Shown here: piece by piece, positions 27,893 to 39,740 of the stretch | Position numbering within the stretch: the first letter of the stretch is position 1 | Layout of the letters: every line of letters begins with the position of its first letter | Source: Burkholderia sp. Leaf177 | GTDB taxonomy: Bacteria; Pseudomonadota; Gammaproteobacteria; Burkholderiales; Burkholderiaceae | Reading direction: 5' to 3' | Assembly (NCBI RefSeq): GCF_001424345.1 | Contig: NZ_LMPF01000002.1 | Span: 115,043 to 179,042 of the forward strand | Length of the DNA stretch: 64,000 nucleotides | Notes under the pieces: generated by a model | What the model was told of the DNA's origin: nothing | Databases searched by the model: none | The model's input: only the letters and a program-made list of their open reading frames with translations | Program-made: the position numbers and the translations under genes

Positions 27893-29194
27893 CTAGAAAC
27901 GGTCGAATCTCAACGCCCGGAGTGTCCGTTCAGGCACATCGGGTTCTTCGTGGGAGATAAGCGCGCTTATCACCTTCGCGGCTCCGCAAGCGATACCCCA
28001 GCCAGCCGGGCCATGAGCCGTGTTGATGAAGATCCGCCCGTTCGACGTTGCGCTCACAACGGGCAATCCATCGGGCGACACCAGCCGGACTCCGTCCCAG
28101 GCCCGCGCCGCGGAGACCTTCGCGGCACCCGGAATCCAGTCGTGCGTTGCTTGCCCGAGCAACGCAAGCGCCCGATGCGTCAGGCTTTCGCTCATCGGCT
28201 TGCTGGCTTTGGCAATACTCTGCAGCACTGCGCCGCCGGTCACGCGCATGCGCTGATTGATGCGCGTCATCGCGATGCGTTTCACGGAATCCACGATAGT
28301 CAGATGCGGCGCGCGTTCTTCGTAAGCGATCGGCGCGGTCAGCGTATGCAGCCGCAGCGGATGCAAGGGCAGCGAAATGCCGAGCGTCGCCAGCAACGCC
28401 GGCGTTCCTGTGCCAGCGGCCAGCACGATGGCATCCGCGCTGATCAACTCGACTTCGCGCGACTTGCTGCCTTTATCCTCAGCGTTATGGAGCGGCGCAA
28501 GCTCGACCGCGGCACGCTGCGACTCGCCGCGAATGGCGGTGACTTCGCGGCCCAGCCGGAACTGAACGCCGCCGTCTTCCAGCACTTGCTTGAGCAGTTT
28601 GGTGAACAACGGGCAATTGGCCGTTCGGGCATCGGGCAGCAATACGCCGCCCGCGAGCGGCGGATCTTCCGGAATGGACGGCTCGGCGGCAACACATTCC
28701 TGTGCGCTGAGAATGCGGTGCGGCGTTTCAAACGTCTGCAGCAACTTGATCGCCGCATCCGACAATTCCAGGTCGCGCTCGTGGCGAAATACGTGCAGCA
28801 CGCCGGTGCGCTGCTCGAAGTCGAGCGGGAATTCGGCTTCGATTTCCGCGATGACATCGCGGGAGAGATCCACGAGCGGCCGCAACGCGCCGTACTGCGT
28901 GGCGAACCGATGCGGATCGTGAAATTCCATGAGCTTCTTGGCGAATTCACGTGTTTGCGAATCGAAGCCCGGTTTGAACACAACGCCGGTTTTCGATGCA
29001 CGGCGCGTCTGCATGAAGGTCGGCCCGAACCAGACGTCGAGCGGCGAAGGCAGGACAGCGCCGCCGTGACCATAGGTCGCGCCCTGGGCGACCGTGGCGT
29101 GACGTTCGACCACGCAGACGCGGTGCCCGGCCGCACGCAACTGATACGCGGTGGCGATGCCGCCAATTCCGCCGCCGATGACAATGACATCCAT
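27893..29194 (-). CDS. FAD-dependent D-amino-acid dehydrogenase-like oxidoreductase
   Basis: Encodes 433 residues from the ATG just before the dinucleotide motif; the frame is open further upstream, but the FAD fold starts at residue 2. GGGIGG (7-12) binds FAD. The DAO domain follows, with VVERHATVAQGATYGHGGAV and a C-terminal GPAGWGIACG second flavin contact. The closest well-known family is DadA, which oxidises D-amino acids and passes electrons to the membrane chain. Other DAO members fit too, so the symbol is withheld. Confidence 0.83.
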   Translation of the reverse strand: MDVIVIGGGIGGIATAYQLRAAGHRVCVVERHATVAQGATYGHGGAVLPSPLDVWFGPTFMQTRRASKTGVVFKPGFDSQTREFAKKLMEFHDPHRFATQYGALRPLVDLSRDVIAEIEAEFPLDFEQRTGVLHVFRHERDLELSDAAIKLLQTFETPHRILSAQECVAAEPSIPEDPPLAGGVLLPDARTANCPLFTKLLKQVLEDGGVQFRLGREVTAIRGESQRAAVELAPLHNAEDKGSKSREVELISADAIVLAAGTGTPALLATLGISLPLHPLRLHTLTAPIAYEERAPHLTIVDSVKRIAMTRINQRMRVTGGAVLQSIAKASKPMSESLTHRALALLGQATHDWIPGAAKVSAARAWDGVRLVSPDGLPVVSATSNGRIFINTAHGPAGWGIACGAAKVISALISHEEPDVPERTLRALRFDRF

Positions 29195-29706
29195 GATTCG
29201 TTTTTCGCCCGAAGGCGCAAGACCTTGACTGGTTTGCGAGCCGGTGCCTGCAAGAAGTGCGGGCGACGGAACCATCGGTCCGGGTTATCGTCCGGACCGC
29301 CTGGAATTCTCGCGGAAGAGGCGAGCCGGCGCATCGATACTGCTTTGGTACATGAGGGACCGGTGCGCCGGTTGGGGAAAGCGCGCCATGATAGCGCCAA
29401 ACGCCCACGGCCGGGACGCCGCGGGGCGGCCCAAAGCGGCACGGCGAGCCTGTTGATGCCACGGGAACCCAGGCTCGGCGAGGTTTGTGGCCTGCAAGAC
29501 GGGACCAGTCAAAAACTATCCCGCGTTTATTCAGAGATTGCGGCTCGCCGTCCCGGCGTTTCACGCATGGCCGCCAGGCCGTTTTCGAGACACTTCCGGG
29601 TTATAATCCGGGTCTTCCCATCGCCAAATGCGCTTATCCCGCAAGCGGCTCCGACGTCTTTCGTCCCGACGTCTTCTCAGCACTCAGCACCCTCAGCACC
29701 GTGACA
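29195..29706. promoter_or_regulatory. Divergent region before purL, with a sigma-70 -10 element
   Basis: About 510 bp without a supportable gene. A perfect TATAAT (29602-29607), flanked by the direct repeat CCGGG on both sides, is the likely purL -10; the -35 is poor. The leader after it has short repeats: CGACGTCTT twice and TCAGCAC three times (about 29648-29697). No riboswitch was recognised. Confidence 0.55.
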
Positions 29707-32700
29707 ATGGCAAACTTCTCGTGTTTCCCCGGCGCTTCGGCCCTCTCTGATTTCCGTCAAACCCGCCTGCTCGAAACACTGACGCGCATCGACCCGAATA
29801 TTGTCGGCGTGTGCGGCCAGTATCTGCATTTCGTGAACTCGGCCGAACCGCTCTCCGACGAAGACAGCAACCGCGTCCACGCGCTGATGCATTACGGCAC
29901 GCCGTTCGATGCCGGCAGCGAGCGCGGCGCGCACGAAACCTTCATGGTCGTGCCGCGGTTTGGCACGGTGTCGCCGTGGGCGAGCAAGGCGACTGACATT
30001 GCGCATCATTGCGGTCTCACGCAGATTCGCCGGATCGAGCGCGGCATCGAATACACGGTTCTGCTGAAAAGCGGCCTGCTCGGAACGGGCATCGGCGGCA
30101 AGAAGGCGTTGTCGGAACAAGCGCGCGCCGAAGTGGCCGCCGCGTTGCACGACCGCATGACGGAAAGCGTGGCGCCATCGCGTGATCACGCCTTGCATCT
30201 GTTCGATGAACTCCCGGCGCAGCCTTTGCAAGCCGTCGATATCCTCGGCCACGGCCGCAGCGCTCTGGAAACGGCGAACGTGGAGTTGGGTCTCGCGCTC
30301 GCCGACGATGAAATCGACTATCTGGTCGATTCATTCAAGCATTTGCAGCGCAATCCCACCGACGTCGAACTGATGATGTTCGCGCAAGCCAACAGCGAAC
30401 ATTGCCGCCACAAGATTTTCAACGGGCAATGGACCATCGACGGCGAGCCGCAGGACATCTCGCTTTTCAACATGATCCGCAACACCGAGAAGCTGAATCA
30501 CGCCGGCACGATCGTCGCGTATTCGGACAATTCGGCGATCATGGAAGGCGGCACGGCCGAGCGCTGGTTCCCGCGCGGATCGAACGAGCATTACGGGCGT
30601 CACACCGAGCTCACGCATACGCTGATGAAGGTCGAGACGCACAACCATCCGACCGCCATTTCGCCGTTTGCAGGCGCGGCAACGGGCTCGGGCGGCGAGA
30701 TCCGCGACGAAGGCGCGACCGGCCGCGGCGCGCGTCCGAAAGCCGGGCTGGCGGGTTTCACGGTCTCGAATCTCGATTTGCCCGATGCACGCCAGCCGTG
30801 GGAAAACGCCCGCGACAGCGCCGTGCCGGTGCCGCAGCGCAACCCGTCGGACAAGAACGAGCCGTATGGACGGCCGGAGCGCATTGCATCGCCGTTGCAG
30901 ATCATGATCGATGGTCCCATTGGCGCGGCCGCGTTCAACAACGAATTCGGCCGGCCCAATCTGGGCGGCTATTTCCGCGCGTACGAGCAGAACGCTGCGG
31001 GCCGCGTGCGCGGTTATCACAAGCCGATCATGATCGCGGGTGGTATCGGCAATATCTCGGACCAGCACACGCACAAGATGGATCTGCCGGCGGGATCGTT
31101 GCTGATCCAGATCGGCGGTCCGGGCATGCGGATCGGCATGGGCGGCGGCGCTGCCAGCTCCATGGCGACCGGCGCGAACACCGCGCAACTCGACTTCGAT
31201 TCCGTGCAGCGCGGCAATCCGGAAATCCAGCGGCGCGCGCAGGAAGTCATCAATGCGTGCTGGCAACTGGGCGCGGAGAACCCGATCCTGAGCATCCACG
31301 ATGTGGGCGCGGGCGGCTTATCGAATGCGTTCCCCGAACTGGTCGATGGCGCCGATAAAGGCGCGCGTTTCGAATTGCGTCGCGTGCAACTGGAAGAATC
31401 CGGTTTGTCGCCGCGCGAGATCTGGTCGAACGAAGCGCAGGAGCGATACGTCCTGGCGATCGCGCCGGACAGCCTTCCGGCATTCGAGGCGATTTGCACG
31501 CGCGAGCGTTGCCCCGTTGCCGTGGTCGGCGTTGCGACCGAAGAGCGTCAACTCAAGCTTATCGATGAAAAAAAGAACGCCGACCAGGCGCTCGAACCCG
31601 TCGATATGCCCATGGAAGTCCTGCTCGGCAAGACGCCGAAGATGCATCGCGATGTGAAGCGCGAAGTGCTCGCGTTCGAACCCGTGGATGTCACCGGACT
31701 CGTGTTGTCGGAAATCGCGGTAAGCGTGTTGAAACACCCGACAGTCGCCAGCAAATCGTTCTTGATCACTATTGGCGACCGGTCGGTGGGCGGCACGACC
31801 GCGCGCGACCAGATGGTCGGGCCGTGGCAAGTGCCCGTTGCGGATTGCGCGATCACCACCATGGATTACGCCGGTTTCCGCGGCGAAGCCATGACCATCG
31901 CCGAGCGCACGCCTCTTGCCGTAATCGATGCGCCCGCGTCGGGCCGCATGGCCGTGGGCGAAGCCGTGACGAATATTGCTTCGGCGCCTATCGAATCGTT
32001 GAACAAGCTGAAGCTCTCCGCCAACTGGATGGCCGCATGCGGCAGTCCCGGCGAAGATGCGGCGTTGTTCGATACCGTCAAGGCCATCGGCATGGAATTG
32101 TGCCCGGCGCTTGGAATCAGCATTCCGGTCGGCAAGGATTCGCTGTCGATGCGCACCAAGTGGCAGGACGCGACGGGCGTGGCGAAGGAAGTCGTGTCGC
32201 CGGTATCGCTGATCATTTCCGCGTTCGCGCCGGTGGAAGACGTGCGCCGTCAGCTCACGCCGCAATTGCAACGTGGCGCGGATACGGTGCTGATTTCCAT
32301 CGATCTCGGTCGTGGCAAGAACCGTCTCGGCGGCAGCATCCTCGCGCAGGTCACGCAGCAGATCGGTGACACGGTTCCGGACGTCGATGATGCCGAGGAC
32401 CTCAAGCGTTTCTTCAACGCCATCCAGTCGCTGAATGCCGCGGATAAGTTGCTCGCGTATCACGATCGTTCCGATGGCGGCCTTTGGGCGACCGTTTGCG
32501 AAATGGCGTTTGCGGGTCGCGTGGGTGTGTCGCTGAACGTGGACATGCTGATCCTCGATCCGAACCACGAATCCGATTACGGCGATGCCAAGGACTGGGC
32601 GAAGCAGACCAGCGGGCGCCGTGAGGACCGCACCATTCGCGCGTTGTTCTCCGAGGAACTCGGCGGCGTGATCCAGGTGCGTCTTGCCGATCGCGATGCC

Positions 32701-33765
32701 GTGCTGGCATCGTTGCGCGAACATGGGTTGTCGGCGTGTTCGGAAGTCATCGGCAAGCCGAATGATCGCGATGTGATCGAGATTTATCGTGACGCGAAGA
32801 AGGTCTACGACGCGCCGCGCAGCGAGCTGCAGCGCGCCTGGAGCGAAGTGAGCTGGCGTATCGCCCGTTTGCGCGATAACCCCGCGTGTGCCGATGCCGA
32901 ATACGACGCATTGCTCGACGCCGCCGATCCGGGCATTTCGCCAGTCTTGACGTTCGATCCCGCGCAGGACGTATCGGCGCCGTTCGTCGGCAAGGGTGCG
33001 CGTCCGCGCGTCGCGATCCTGCGTGAACAGGGCGTGAATTCGCATCTCGAAACGGCTTACGCGTTCGACCGTTCGGGCTTCGATACCCACGACGTCCACA
33101 TGAGCGATCTGCTGGAAGGCCGCGTGACGCTGGCCGACTTCGCGGGCGCGGTTGCCTGCGGCGGTTTCTCGTACGGCGACGTGCTGGGCGCCGGCGAAGG
33201 CTGGGCCAAGACGATCCGCTTCAATCCGCGTCTTGCCGATATGTTCGCCGAATTCTTCGGCCGCACGGATACCTTTGCCCTGGGTATCTGCAACGGTTGC
33301 CAGATGATGAGCAGCCTTGCATCGATGATCCCTGGCGCCGACGCATGGCCCAAGTTCACGCGCAACAAATCGGAGCAGTTCGAGGCGCGGTTTTCATCGG
33401 TCGAAGTGCAGGGTTCGCCGTCGATCTTCTTCGCCGGCATGGAAGGTTCGCGTTTGCCAGTCGCTGTTGCACATGGCGAAGGCTTTGCAGATTTCTCGCA
33501 GCAAGGCGACAAGTCGAACGCTTTGGTTGCAATGCGTTTCATCGATAACCAAGGTGCGGCGACCGAGCGTTATCCGTTCAATCCGAACGGATCGCCGGAG
33601 GGGATTACGTCGGTGACCACGCCGGACGGACGCTTCACCGTTCTGATGCCGCACATGGAGCGCGTGCACAGGAATGTGCAGATGAGCTGGACGCCGAACG
33701 ACTGGATCGCCGATGCCAGCCCGTGGTTGCGCGTGTTCCAGAACGCGCGGCGCTGGGTGGGTTAA
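29707..33765 (+). CDS. purL: Phosphoribosylformylglycinamidine synthase, single-chain
   Basis: Encodes 1352 residues, typical of the large proteobacterial enzyme. It converts FGAR, ATP and glutamine to FGAM in purine synthesis. The N-terminal linker and two AIRS-like halves are followed by a glutamine amidotransferase domain. Its triad is Cys1195 (GICNGC), His1316 and Glu1318 (PHMERVH). The start follows the family N-terminus MANFSCFPG; a GTG six bases upstream is possible. A TATAAT lies about 100 bp upstream. Confidence 0.97.
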   Translation: MANFSCFPGASALSDFRQTRLLETLTRIDPNIVGVCGQYLHFVNSAEPLSDEDSNRVHALMHYGTPFDAGSERGAHETFMVVPRFGTVSPWASKATDIAHHCGLTQIRRIERGIEYTVLLKSGLLGTGIGGKKALSEQARAEVAAALHDRMTESVAPSRDHALHLFDELPAQPLQAVDILGHGRSALETANVELGLALADDEIDYLVDSFKHLQRNPTDVELMMFAQANSEHCRHKIFNGQWTIDGEPQDISLFNMIRNTEKLNHAGTIVAYSDNSAIMEGGTAERWFPRGSNEHYGRHTELTHTLMKVETHNHPTAISPFAGAATGSGGEIRDEGATGRGARPKAGLAGFTVSNLDLPDARQPWENARDSAVPVPQRNPSDKNEPYGRPERIASPLQIMIDGPIGAAAFNNEFGRPNLGGYFRAYEQNAAGRVRGYHKPIMIAGGIGNISDQHTHKMDLPAGSLLIQIGGPGMRIGMGGGAASSMATGANTAQLDFDSVQRGNPEIQRRAQEVINACWQLGAENPILSIHDVGAGGLSNAFPELVDGADKGARFELRRVQLEESGLSPREIWSNEAQERYVLAIAPDSLPAFEAICTRERCPVAVVGVATEERQLKLIDEKKNADQALEPVDMPMEVLLGKTPKMHRDVKREVLAFEPVDVTGLVLSEIAVSVLKHPTVASKSFLITIGDRSVGGTTARDQMVGPWQVPVADCAITTMDYAGFRGEAMTIAERTPLAVIDAPASGRMAVGEAVTNIASAPIESLNKLKLSANWMAACGSPGEDAALFDTVKAIGMELCPALGISIPVGKDSLSMRTKWQDATGVAKEVVSPVSLIISAFAPVEDVRRQLTPQLQRGADTVLISIDLGRGKNRLGGSILAQVTQQIGDTVPDVDDAEDLKRFFNAIQSLNAADKLLAYHDRSDGGLWATVCEMAFAGRVGVSLNVDMLILDPNHESDYGDAKDWAKQTSGRREDRTIRALFSEELGGVIQVRLADRDAVLASLREHGLSACSEVIGKPNDRDVIEIYRDAKKVYDAPRSELQRAWSEVSWRIARLRDNPACADAEYDALLDAADPGISPVLTFDPAQDVSAPFVGKGARPRVAILREQGVNSHLETAYAFDRSGFDTHDVHMSDLLEGRVTLADFAGAVACGGFSYGDVLGAGEGWAKTIRFNPRLADMFAEFFGRTDTFALGICNGCQMMSSLASMIPGADAWPKFTRNKSEQFEARFSSVEVQGSPSIFFAGMEGSRLPVAVAHGEGFADFSQQGDKSNALVAMRFIDNQGAATERYPFNPNGSPEGITSVTTPDGRFTVLMPHMERVHRNVQMSWTPNDWIADASPWLRVFQNARRWVG

Positions 33766-33792
33766 GCAGGCTGACGCTGAGTCAAAGCGCAC

Positions 33793-33826
33793 AAAAAAGC
33801 CGCTCGAAATATCGAGCGGCTTTTTT
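33793..33826. terminator. Bidirectional terminator between purL and a parvulin gene
   Basis: AAAAAAGCCGCTCG (33793-33806) and CGAGCGGCTTTTTT (33813-33826) form a symmetric 14-bp stem with a 6-nt loop. It can serve purL on the plus strand and the convergent foldase gene on the minus strand. Confidence 0.92.
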
Positions 33827-33846
33827 ACATCTGCATTAAACCGAGA

Positions 33847-34629
33847 TCACTTGATCGTCGCTTTCTTGCGCAGGTCTTCTTCGAACTTGGCGAGCTTTTC
33901 CTGCTGAATCTGTTGCGCGATCTGCGCCTTGACCTGCTCCAGCGGCGGCGGGGCAACATCGCGTACGTCGTCCAGACGAATGATGTGCCAGCCGAATTGC
34001 GTCTTCACCGGCGTATCCGTCATCTCGCCTTTCTTCAGCTTCTCAGCCGCTGCGCCAAACTCCGGCACATAGGCCTGCGGGCTCGACCAGTCGAGATCGC
34101 CGCCGTTCTTGCCCGATCCCGGGTCCTTCGAATACTGCTTCGCCAGGTCTTCAAAGCTCGCGCCGCCCTTGATCTTCGCGATCAAATCCTTGGCCTGCGC
34201 TTCGTCCTCGACCAGGATGTGATGCAAGTGATATTCCTTGCCGCCGCCCGCCTGCTTGACCATCTCGTCGTAACGCGCCTTGATCTCGGCATCGGTCGGC
34301 GCATTCGCCTTCACGTAATCCTCGATCAACGCACGCAACACCACCGTCTGCTGCGCCACCGCGATCTGCGCCTTCACGTCGGGACGCGTGGCAATACCGC
34401 GTCGCGCTGCTTCCTGCATCAGGATTTCGCGATTGACCAGTTCCTGGCGAACGGCGGCCTGCAATTGCGGCGTGTCCTGCTGGCCTTGCTGGACCAGTTG
34501 CGCCACGAGGGCGTCGACGCGGGACTTCGGAATTGGCGTGCCGTTGACTACGGCAATGTTCTGAGCGAAAGCAGGCGCTGCCGCGAACGCGGCCAGCAAG
34601 ACCCAAATACGGGGGTTTTTTAGAATCAT
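33847..34629 (-). CDS. Periplasmic parvulin-type peptidyl-prolyl isomerase
   Basis: Encodes 260 residues. A signal peptide of about 22 residues ends APAFA. An N-terminal helical chaperone part is followed by a parvulin domain (about 132-222) with YHLHHILVE, YSKDPGSGKNGGDLDW and FGWHIIRLDD. It resembles the PrsA/SurA/Cbf2 group that helps fold exported proteins. It is the last gene of a minus-strand group after yciB and bolA, about 85 bp beyond bolA. Confidence 0.9.
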   Translation of the reverse strand: MILKNPRIWVLLAAFAAAPAFAQNIAVVNGTPIPKSRVDALVAQLVQQGQQDTPQLQAAVRQELVNREILMQEAARRGIATRPDVKAQIAVAQQTVVLRALIEDYVKANAPTDAEIKARYDEMVKQAGGGKEYHLHHILVEDEAQAKDLIAKIKGGASFEDLAKQYSKDPGSGKNGGDLDWSSPQAYVPEFGAAAEKLKKGEMTDTPVKTQFGWHIIRLDDVRDVAPPPLEQVKAQIAQQIQQEKLAKFEEDLRKKATIK

Positions 34630-34715
34630 CGAGGGTTCCTGATCAGGACGAGGGCAGAAATTACTGGAATGAATTGACGGTGTCTCGAAACGTGAGTGCG
34701 TAGCGGCGCGGAGGC

Positions 34716-35051
34716 TTATTCGAACTGGTCTGCAAATTCTTCAGGCGTATAAGCCTTGATGGCAAGGGCATGAATGCCTCGCCGCATCTCGTCGGCCAGC
34801 GCATCATACACTAGCCGATGCCGCGCCACGCGTGGCTTCCCGGCGAATCCGGCGGCCACGATGGTCACCGTATAGTGGCTTCCCGCCGACGCCCCGGCGT
34901 GCCCGGCGTGAGCCGCGCTGTCGTCGTCGATATGAACGGATTGCGCGTTTAAAGCCGCATTCAGCCGCGCTTCGAGATGCGCGATCTTGCCTTCGGCGGA
35001 CGCGTTGACGAAGTTATCGGTGGGAACGGGATCAAAACCGGGATCGCTCAT
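34716..35051 (-). CDS. bolA: BolA-family protein
   Basis: Encodes 111 residues. The BolA fold is seen in [15 protein letters not shown], then [21 protein letters not shown] and a C-terminal [15 protein letters not shown]. BolA proteins bind monothiol glutaredoxins and Fe-S clusters or act on morphology genes. An unusual Asp/His/Ala-rich stretch (about 41-57) separates the first helix from the sheet. Its ATG overlaps the stop of yciB by 4 nt (ATGA), so the two are translationally coupled. Confidence 0.88.
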   Translation of the reverse strand: MSDPGFDPVPTDNFVNASAEGKIAHLEARLNAALNAQSVHIDDDSAAHAGHAGASAGSHYTVTIVAAGFAGKPRVARHRLVYDALADEMRRGIHALAIKAYTPEEFADQFE

Positions 35052-35587
35052 TTGCCTTCGTCCTCTTTCATGTACTTCGCGAGCCACAAACTCTGCGCGA
35101 CGATAAACACCAGCAAGCATCCGGTCGCGCCGAACAACTTGAAGTTGACCCATTGATCGGTCGTGTAGTTGTAGGCCACGAACAGGTTCACCACGCCGAG
35201 AATGGCGAAGAACACGGCCCACGCGAGATTCAACTGGCCCCACACACGATGCGGCAACACAATCTGCTTGCCCATCATCGCTTCGATGAGGTTCTTGTTG
35301 AAGATGCCCTGCGACACGATCAGCGCCCCGGCGAAGAGCCAGTACAGCGCGGTGGGTTTCCACTTGATGAACGTATCGTTGTGAAGCACGAGCGTTGCGC
35401 CGCCGAACACGACCACTACGCCCAGGCTCACCCACAACATGGGATCGACCTTGCGATGCCGGAACGCGACCCACGCAATCTGCACGAGCGTGGCGACAAT
35501 CGCGACCGCGGTGGCGGTGTAGATGCCCCAGATCTTGAATGCAACGAAGAAGAGGAGGATCGGGAACAGATCGAACAGAAATTTCAT
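35048..35587 (-). CDS. yciB: Inner membrane septation-type protein YciB (IspA/IspZ)
   Basis: Encodes 179 residues, standard length, starting [14 protein letters not shown]. About five to six membrane helices are visible. The conserved segment [17 protein letters not shown] and the [14 protein letters not shown] motif mark the family. In E. coli YciB links envelope synthesis and cell division. It is upstream of bolA with a 4-nt overlap. The frame opens 13 residues earlier, but the conserved N-terminus fixes this start. Confidence 0.92.
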   Translation of the reverse strand: MKFLFDLFPILLFFVAFKIWGIYTATAVAIVATLVQIAWVAFRHRKVDPMLWVSLGVVVVFGGATLVLHNDTFIKWKPTALYWLFAGALIVSQGIFNKNLIEAMMGKQIVLPHRVWGQLNLAWAVFFAILGVVNLFVAYNYTTDQWVNFKLFGATGCLLVFIVAQSLWLAKYMKEDEGK

Positions 35588-35750
35588 GTCGTTGGGACGG
35601 GGAGGGGCATCGAGGTGAAAGCGCACGTGCGACGGACTTGGCCGGGATCGAATCGTGTTCGGAGCCGGCCGTGACGACGCGCGCGTTTAAGGTGGTCGTT
35701 AGTAAGTGACCGCTAAATAATCGCTGGTCGGGCCGTAACGCGAAAGCCGG

Positions 35751-35780
35751 AAAAAAGGCGGCTTACCGAAGCAAGCCGCC
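35751..35780 (-). terminator. Terminator after msrB
   Basis: On the minus strand GGCGGCTT and AAGCCGCC (35757-35764 and 35773-35780) form a stem followed by six T residues. It lies just after the msrB stop and separates msrB from yciB. Confidence 0.88.
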
Positions 35781-35786
35781 CTGTAC

Positions 35787-36209
35787 TTACTTAGGTTCGA
35801 ATTGTAGCGCAGCCGAGTTGATGCAGTAGCGCAGGCCGGTCGGCGCCGGGCCGTCTTCGAAAACGTGGCCCAAGTGCGCGCCGCAGTTGTTGCACTGGAC
35901 TTCAATGCGCAGCATGCCATGCGTGCGGTCCGTTTTTTCCTTGACGACTTCGCCGTTGATCGGCTTGAAGTAGCTCGGCCAGCCGCAACCGGCATCGAAC
36001 TTCGTATCCGATTCGAACAGCGGCGTGCCGCAGCACACGCAGTCGTAAATACCGCGTTCCGTGTGATCCCAGTATTCGCCCGTGAACGGCCGCTCGGTGG
36101 CGGCGTGCCGCGTGACCTGATACTGGATATCGGTCAGTTCCTTCTTGTACGTGGCGTCGTCTTTTTGCAGCGGAGCAGCGGGTTCCTTCGTGAGGTCGTC
36201 TCGGTTCAT
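35787..36209 (-). CDS. msrB: Peptide-methionine (R)-S-oxide reductase
   Basis: Encodes 140 residues. It reduces methionine-R-sulfoxide in proteins. Two zinc-binding CxxC pairs are visible: Cys57/Cys60 and Cys106/Cys109. The catalytic cysteine is Cys129 in RYCINSAAL, and Cys75 in GCGWPSY is a possible resolving cysteine. No signal peptide, so cytoplasmic. It follows selO on the same strand after 59 bp and ends at a strong terminator, suggesting a selO-msrB transcript for redox stress. Confidence 0.95.
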   Translation of the reverse strand: MNRDDLTKEPAAPLQKDDATYKKELTDIQYQVTRHAATERPFTGEYWDHTERGIYDCVCCGTPLFESDTKFDAGCGWPSYFKPINGEVVKEKTDRTHGMLRIEVQCNNCGAHLGHVFEDGPAPTGLRYCINSAALQFEPK

Positions 36210-36268
36210 ACATTATCTCCAGAGCAGTAGAGCGGCTTGATATCCGGCTCAGGTATTTGGGGGCAATT

Positions 36269-37855
36269 TCAGGAAGAACAACTGACTTCCGGGTCGCTTG
36301 CCCAGTCGGGCGGCAGGCCGGCGTAGGCTTCGAATTCAGGCTGTTCGCTGAATGGATGGCGCAGCACGCGTGCCAGACGTTCGACTTCCGAAAAATCCTT
36401 TTCCTTCGCCAGGCGGATGGCGTTTTCGGCCAGATGATTGCGCAGGACAAACTTTGGGTTGCCGGCGTTCATGGCTGCAGCGCGATCTTCGTCGCTGCGT
36501 GTTTCCTCCGACAAACGCTGGCGATACTCGTTCGCCCATGCATCGAAAGCGGCGCGGTCGAGAAACAGATCGCGTACGGGTGCGTCCCCGGAAGCATCCG
36601 CCTTGCGCAGTTTGGCGAGATTGCGGAACGTCAGCGTGAAATCCGCGCGGTTCGCGTTCATGACTTCAAAAAGACGGTTGGCGAGTGTGTCGTCGCCTTC
36701 GCGGATTTCCGCGAGACCGAGTTTTGCACGCATACGTTGTTCGAGCGCCGGCGCAAACCGCTCGCGAAAACCTTCAAGAACGCGCTGCGCGTCCTCGATG
36801 ATCTTATCGTTGCGAACGGTTTCGTCGTATTGCGGACCGAGCAGCGGCACGAGCGCCTGGGCGAGACAAAACAGGTTCCAGTAGCCAATTTGCGGCTGCA
36901 TTTTGTACGCGTACCGGCCTTGCGAGTCCGAGTGATTGCAGATGTGATTCGCGTTGAATCCATCGATAAACCCAAACGGCCCGTAGTCGATGGTCAGTCC
37001 CAGGATCGACATGTTGTCGGTGTTCATCACGCCGTGACAGAAACCGACGGCTTGCCAGTCCGCCATGAGATCGGCCGTGCGCAGAGTGACTTCGCCGAGA
37101 AGCGCGAGGTACGGGTCATCGGCTTCGCGGCATTGCGGATAAAACCGGTCGATCACGTGATCGGCGAGCTTGCGCAATTCGTCTTCGCGATCATTCGTGT
37201 AGAAATGTTCGAAGTGGCCGAAGCGCACGAAACTCGGCGCAACGCGCGTCACGACGGCCGCGGTTTCCATTGTCTCGCGGCGTATCGGCTGGTCCGATCC
37301 CGTCACGCACAACGCGCGCGTGGTCGGAATGCCAAGATGGTGCATGGCCTCCGAGCACAGGTATTCGCGTATGGACGAACGCAGCACCGCGCGGCCATCG
37401 CCCATGCGCGAGTAGGGCGTGCGTCCCGCGCCTTTCAGCTGCAACTCGAGCCGTTTGCCATCGTGTTCAACTTCACCGAGACCGATCGCGCGTCCGTCGC
37501 CGAGCTGACCGGCCCAGACGCCGAACTGATGCCCCGAATACACCGATGCATACGGCAATTCGTTCGCCGGAAGATCGCGCGTGGTGTTCCCCGTGAAATA
37601 GTCGATAAACGCGGGATCCTGGGCGTTTGCTGCATTGAAGCCGAGTTGGGCGGCGGTATCGGCGGAAATGCCGACCAGATACGGCGCGGGCAAAGGCGAG
37701 GCAGGCAGGCGGGTGAGGAACGCGGAACCGAGCGCCACAAACGAATCGCGACGATCGGTCTCGACGGAATCAATCAGTTCGTCCACAGCGACCGAGCTGG
37801 CCGGTTCGGCTTCTGCCGCGGCACCGGAAGCCGTACCGCTTGGGGAAAACGACAT
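36269..37855 (-). CDS. selO: Protein adenylyltransferase SelO (YdiU family)
   Basis: Encodes 528 residues. SelO is a pseudokinase that transfers AMP to protein hydroxyls, linked to redox homeostasis. Family blocks include [33 protein letters not shown] and the metal-site region [30 protein letters not shown]-terminal selenocysteine or cysteine is typical of SelO; this protein ends in VSCSS, with a Cys third from the end. GAGG 8 nt upstream supports this ATG over a GTG nine bases earlier. Confidence 0.93.
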   Translation of the reverse strand: MSFSPSGTASGAAAEAEPASSVAVDELIDSVETDRRDSFVALGSAFLTRLPASPLPAPYLVGISADTAAQLGFNAANAQDPAFIDYFTGNTTRDLPANELPYASVYSGHQFGVWAGQLGDGRAIGLGEVEHDGKRLELQLKGAGRTPYSRMGDGRAVLRSSIREYLCSEAMHHLGIPTTRALCVTGSDQPIRRETMETAAVVTRVAPSFVRFGHFEHFYTNDREDELRKLADHVIDRFYPQCREADDPYLALLGEVTLRTADLMADWQAVGFCHGVMNTDNMSILGLTIDYGPFGFIDGFNANHICNHSDSQGRYAYKMQPQIGYWNLFCLAQALVPLLGPQYDETVRNDKIIEDAQRVLEGFRERFAPALEQRMRAKLGLAEIREGDDTLANRLFEVMNANRADFTLTFRNLAKLRKADASGDAPVRDLFLDRAAFDAWANEYRQRLSEETRSDEDRAAAMNAGNPKFVLRNHLAENAIRLAKEKDFSEVERLARVLRHPFSEQPEFEAYAGLPPDWASDPEVSCSS

Positions 37856-38010
37856 ATTGAGCACCTCATGGTTAACCGATATTGTAAATCCGCGCCCGCG
37901 CCGCTGCTGGCGCGCGCTCTTAGCCTTATCGGCATTGGCTTTGAGACAAAAATCAGATATCGCCTAATCAAGAAAGACCCCGTGCATCCGGACTTGTGAG
38001 GAACTCGCCC

Positions 38011-39669
38011 ATGACGTCGCCGCTTTTCGGCCAGATGATGGATGTACCGCTGCTCGCTTCATCGCTGATTTCCCACGCATCGCGCCATTTTGGCGATACC
38101 GAGATCGTCTCGCGCCGCATTGAAGGCGATCTTCATCGATACACCTGGCGCGATTGCGAAAAGCGCGCGAAACAGCTCGCGCAGGCGCTGATCGGGCTGG
38201 ATGTGCAGCCGGGCGAACGCATTGGCACGCTGGCGTGGAACGGATATCGGCATCTGGAACTTTATTACGGCGTGACCGGCATGGGCGCCGTGTGTCACAC
38301 CATCAACCCGCGGCTTTTCCCGGATCAGATCGCGTTCATCATCAATCATGCCGACGACGAATACGTCGCCTTCGACATGACATTCACCGCGCTCGTGGAC
38401 ATCATCGCGCCGCAATGCCCGAACGTGAAAGGCTGGATCGCACTCGGCGATGAAGCGTGCATCGGCACCCATCTCGGCGATATGGCCACGCCCGTCACCA
38501 GCTACGAAACGATGCTCGCGAAATACGATGGCGACTACGAATGGCCCGTGCTCGATGAACGCGCGGCATCGTTTCTTTGCTACACGTCGGGCACGACGGG
38601 CAATCCGAAGGGCGCGCTGTACACCCATCGCTCGACCGTGCTGCACGCGTTCGGCGCGGCGCTTCCCGACGCTATGGCGTGTTCATCGCGCGACGCGATC
38701 CTTCCGGTCGTGCCCATGTTCCACGTCAACGCCTGGGGCATTCCGCACGCGGCGGCGCTCGTTGGCGCAAAGCTCGTGATGCCCGGCAATTGTCTCGATG
38801 GCAAATCGCTCTACGAGCTGATGGAAGCCGAGGGCGTGACGTATTCGGCCGGCGTGCCGACCGTCTGGCTCGGTTTGCTGAACTACGTGAAACAGGCGGG
38901 CGTGCGCTTCAATACGCTGCAACGCACGGTCATTGGCGGATCGGCGTGCCCGCCCGCAATGCTGCGCACGTTCGAGGACGACTACGGCATCGAGGTCATT
39001 CACGCATGGGGCATGACAGAAATGTCGCCGCTCGGGACGCTCGCCAAGCTGAGCTGGAAACAGCGCCAGCGTTCGCCGGAAGAGCAGCGGCATCTGCGTG
39101 AAAAGCAGGGACACGTGATGTTCGGCGTGGATATGAAAGTCGTCGGCGATGACGGCGCGGAACTTCCGTGGGACGGCAAATCGTTCGGCGACTTGTATGT
39201 GCGCGGACCGTGGGTGATCGACCGGTATTTCCGGAAGGACGATTCGCCGCTCGTCGATGGCTGGTTTCCGACGGGCGATGTCGCGACTATCGATGCCGAT
39301 GGTTTCATGCACATCACCGATCGCAGCAAGGACGTGATCAAGTCGGGCGGCGAATGGATCAGTTCGATCGATCTCGAGAACGTGATGATGTCGCATCCGC
39401 AGGTCGCGGAGGCCGCGTGCATCGCGTGTTCGCATCCGAAGTGGACGGAGCGGCCGTTGATCGTGGTCGTGCTGCGGCCGGACGCAACCGTGACGCGCGA
39501 GGAATTGCTCGCGTTCTACGACGGCAAGGTGGCGAAATGGTGGCGTCCGGACGACGTCGTTTTCGCCGATGAACTGCCGCATACGGCCACCGGCAAGCTG
39601 CAGAAGCTGAGGTTGCGCGAGTTGTATCGTGAGCATGTGTTGCCGACGGTTGGTGAAAGCGTCGGTTGA
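38011..39669 (+). CDS. Long/medium-chain acyl-CoA ligase (AMP-forming)
   Basis: Encodes 552 residues of the ANL superfamily. The AMP-binding P-loop [10 protein letters not shown] is at 192-201. Other blocks are [22 protein letters not shown] and a C-terminal lysine in TATGKLQK. It makes an acyl-CoA from a carboxylic acid, ATP and CoA. The N-terminus ([15 protein letters not shown]) is like ligases annotated for 3-(methylthio)propionate or medium-chain fatty acids. GAGGAA 8 nt upstream selects this ATG. A FadB-like gene follows. Confidence 0.88.
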   Translation: MTSPLFGQMMDVPLLASSLISHASRHFGDTEIVSRRIEGDLHRYTWRDCEKRAKQLAQALIGLDVQPGERIGTLAWNGYRHLELYYGVTGMGAVCHTINPRLFPDQIAFIINHADDEYVAFDMTFTALVDIIAPQCPNVKGWIALGDEACIGTHLGDMATPVTSYETMLAKYDGDYEWPVLDERAASFLCYTSGTTGNPKGALYTHRSTVLHAFGAALPDAMACSSRDAILPVVPMFHVNAWGIPHAAALVGAKLVMPGNCLDGKSLYELMEAEGVTYSAGVPTVWLGLLNYVKQAGVRFNTLQRTVIGGSACPPAMLRTFEDDYGIEVIHAWGMTEMSPLGTLAKLSWKQRQRSPEEQRHLREKQGHVMFGVDMKVVGDDGAELPWDGKSFGDLYVRGPWVIDRYFRKDDSPLVDGWFPTGDVATIDADGFMHITDRSKDVIKSGGEWISSIDLENVMMSHPQVAEAACIACSHPKWTERPLIVVVLRPDATVTREELLAFYDGKVAKWWRPDDVVFADELPHTATGKLQKLRLRELYREHVLPTVGESVG

Positions 39670-39740
39670 GTTTTGATCTATCGGGCTGCCGTCGCGCAGC
39701 CCTTTTTTCTCTCCTGTCTCCTCAGTCCGCAATAACAAAA

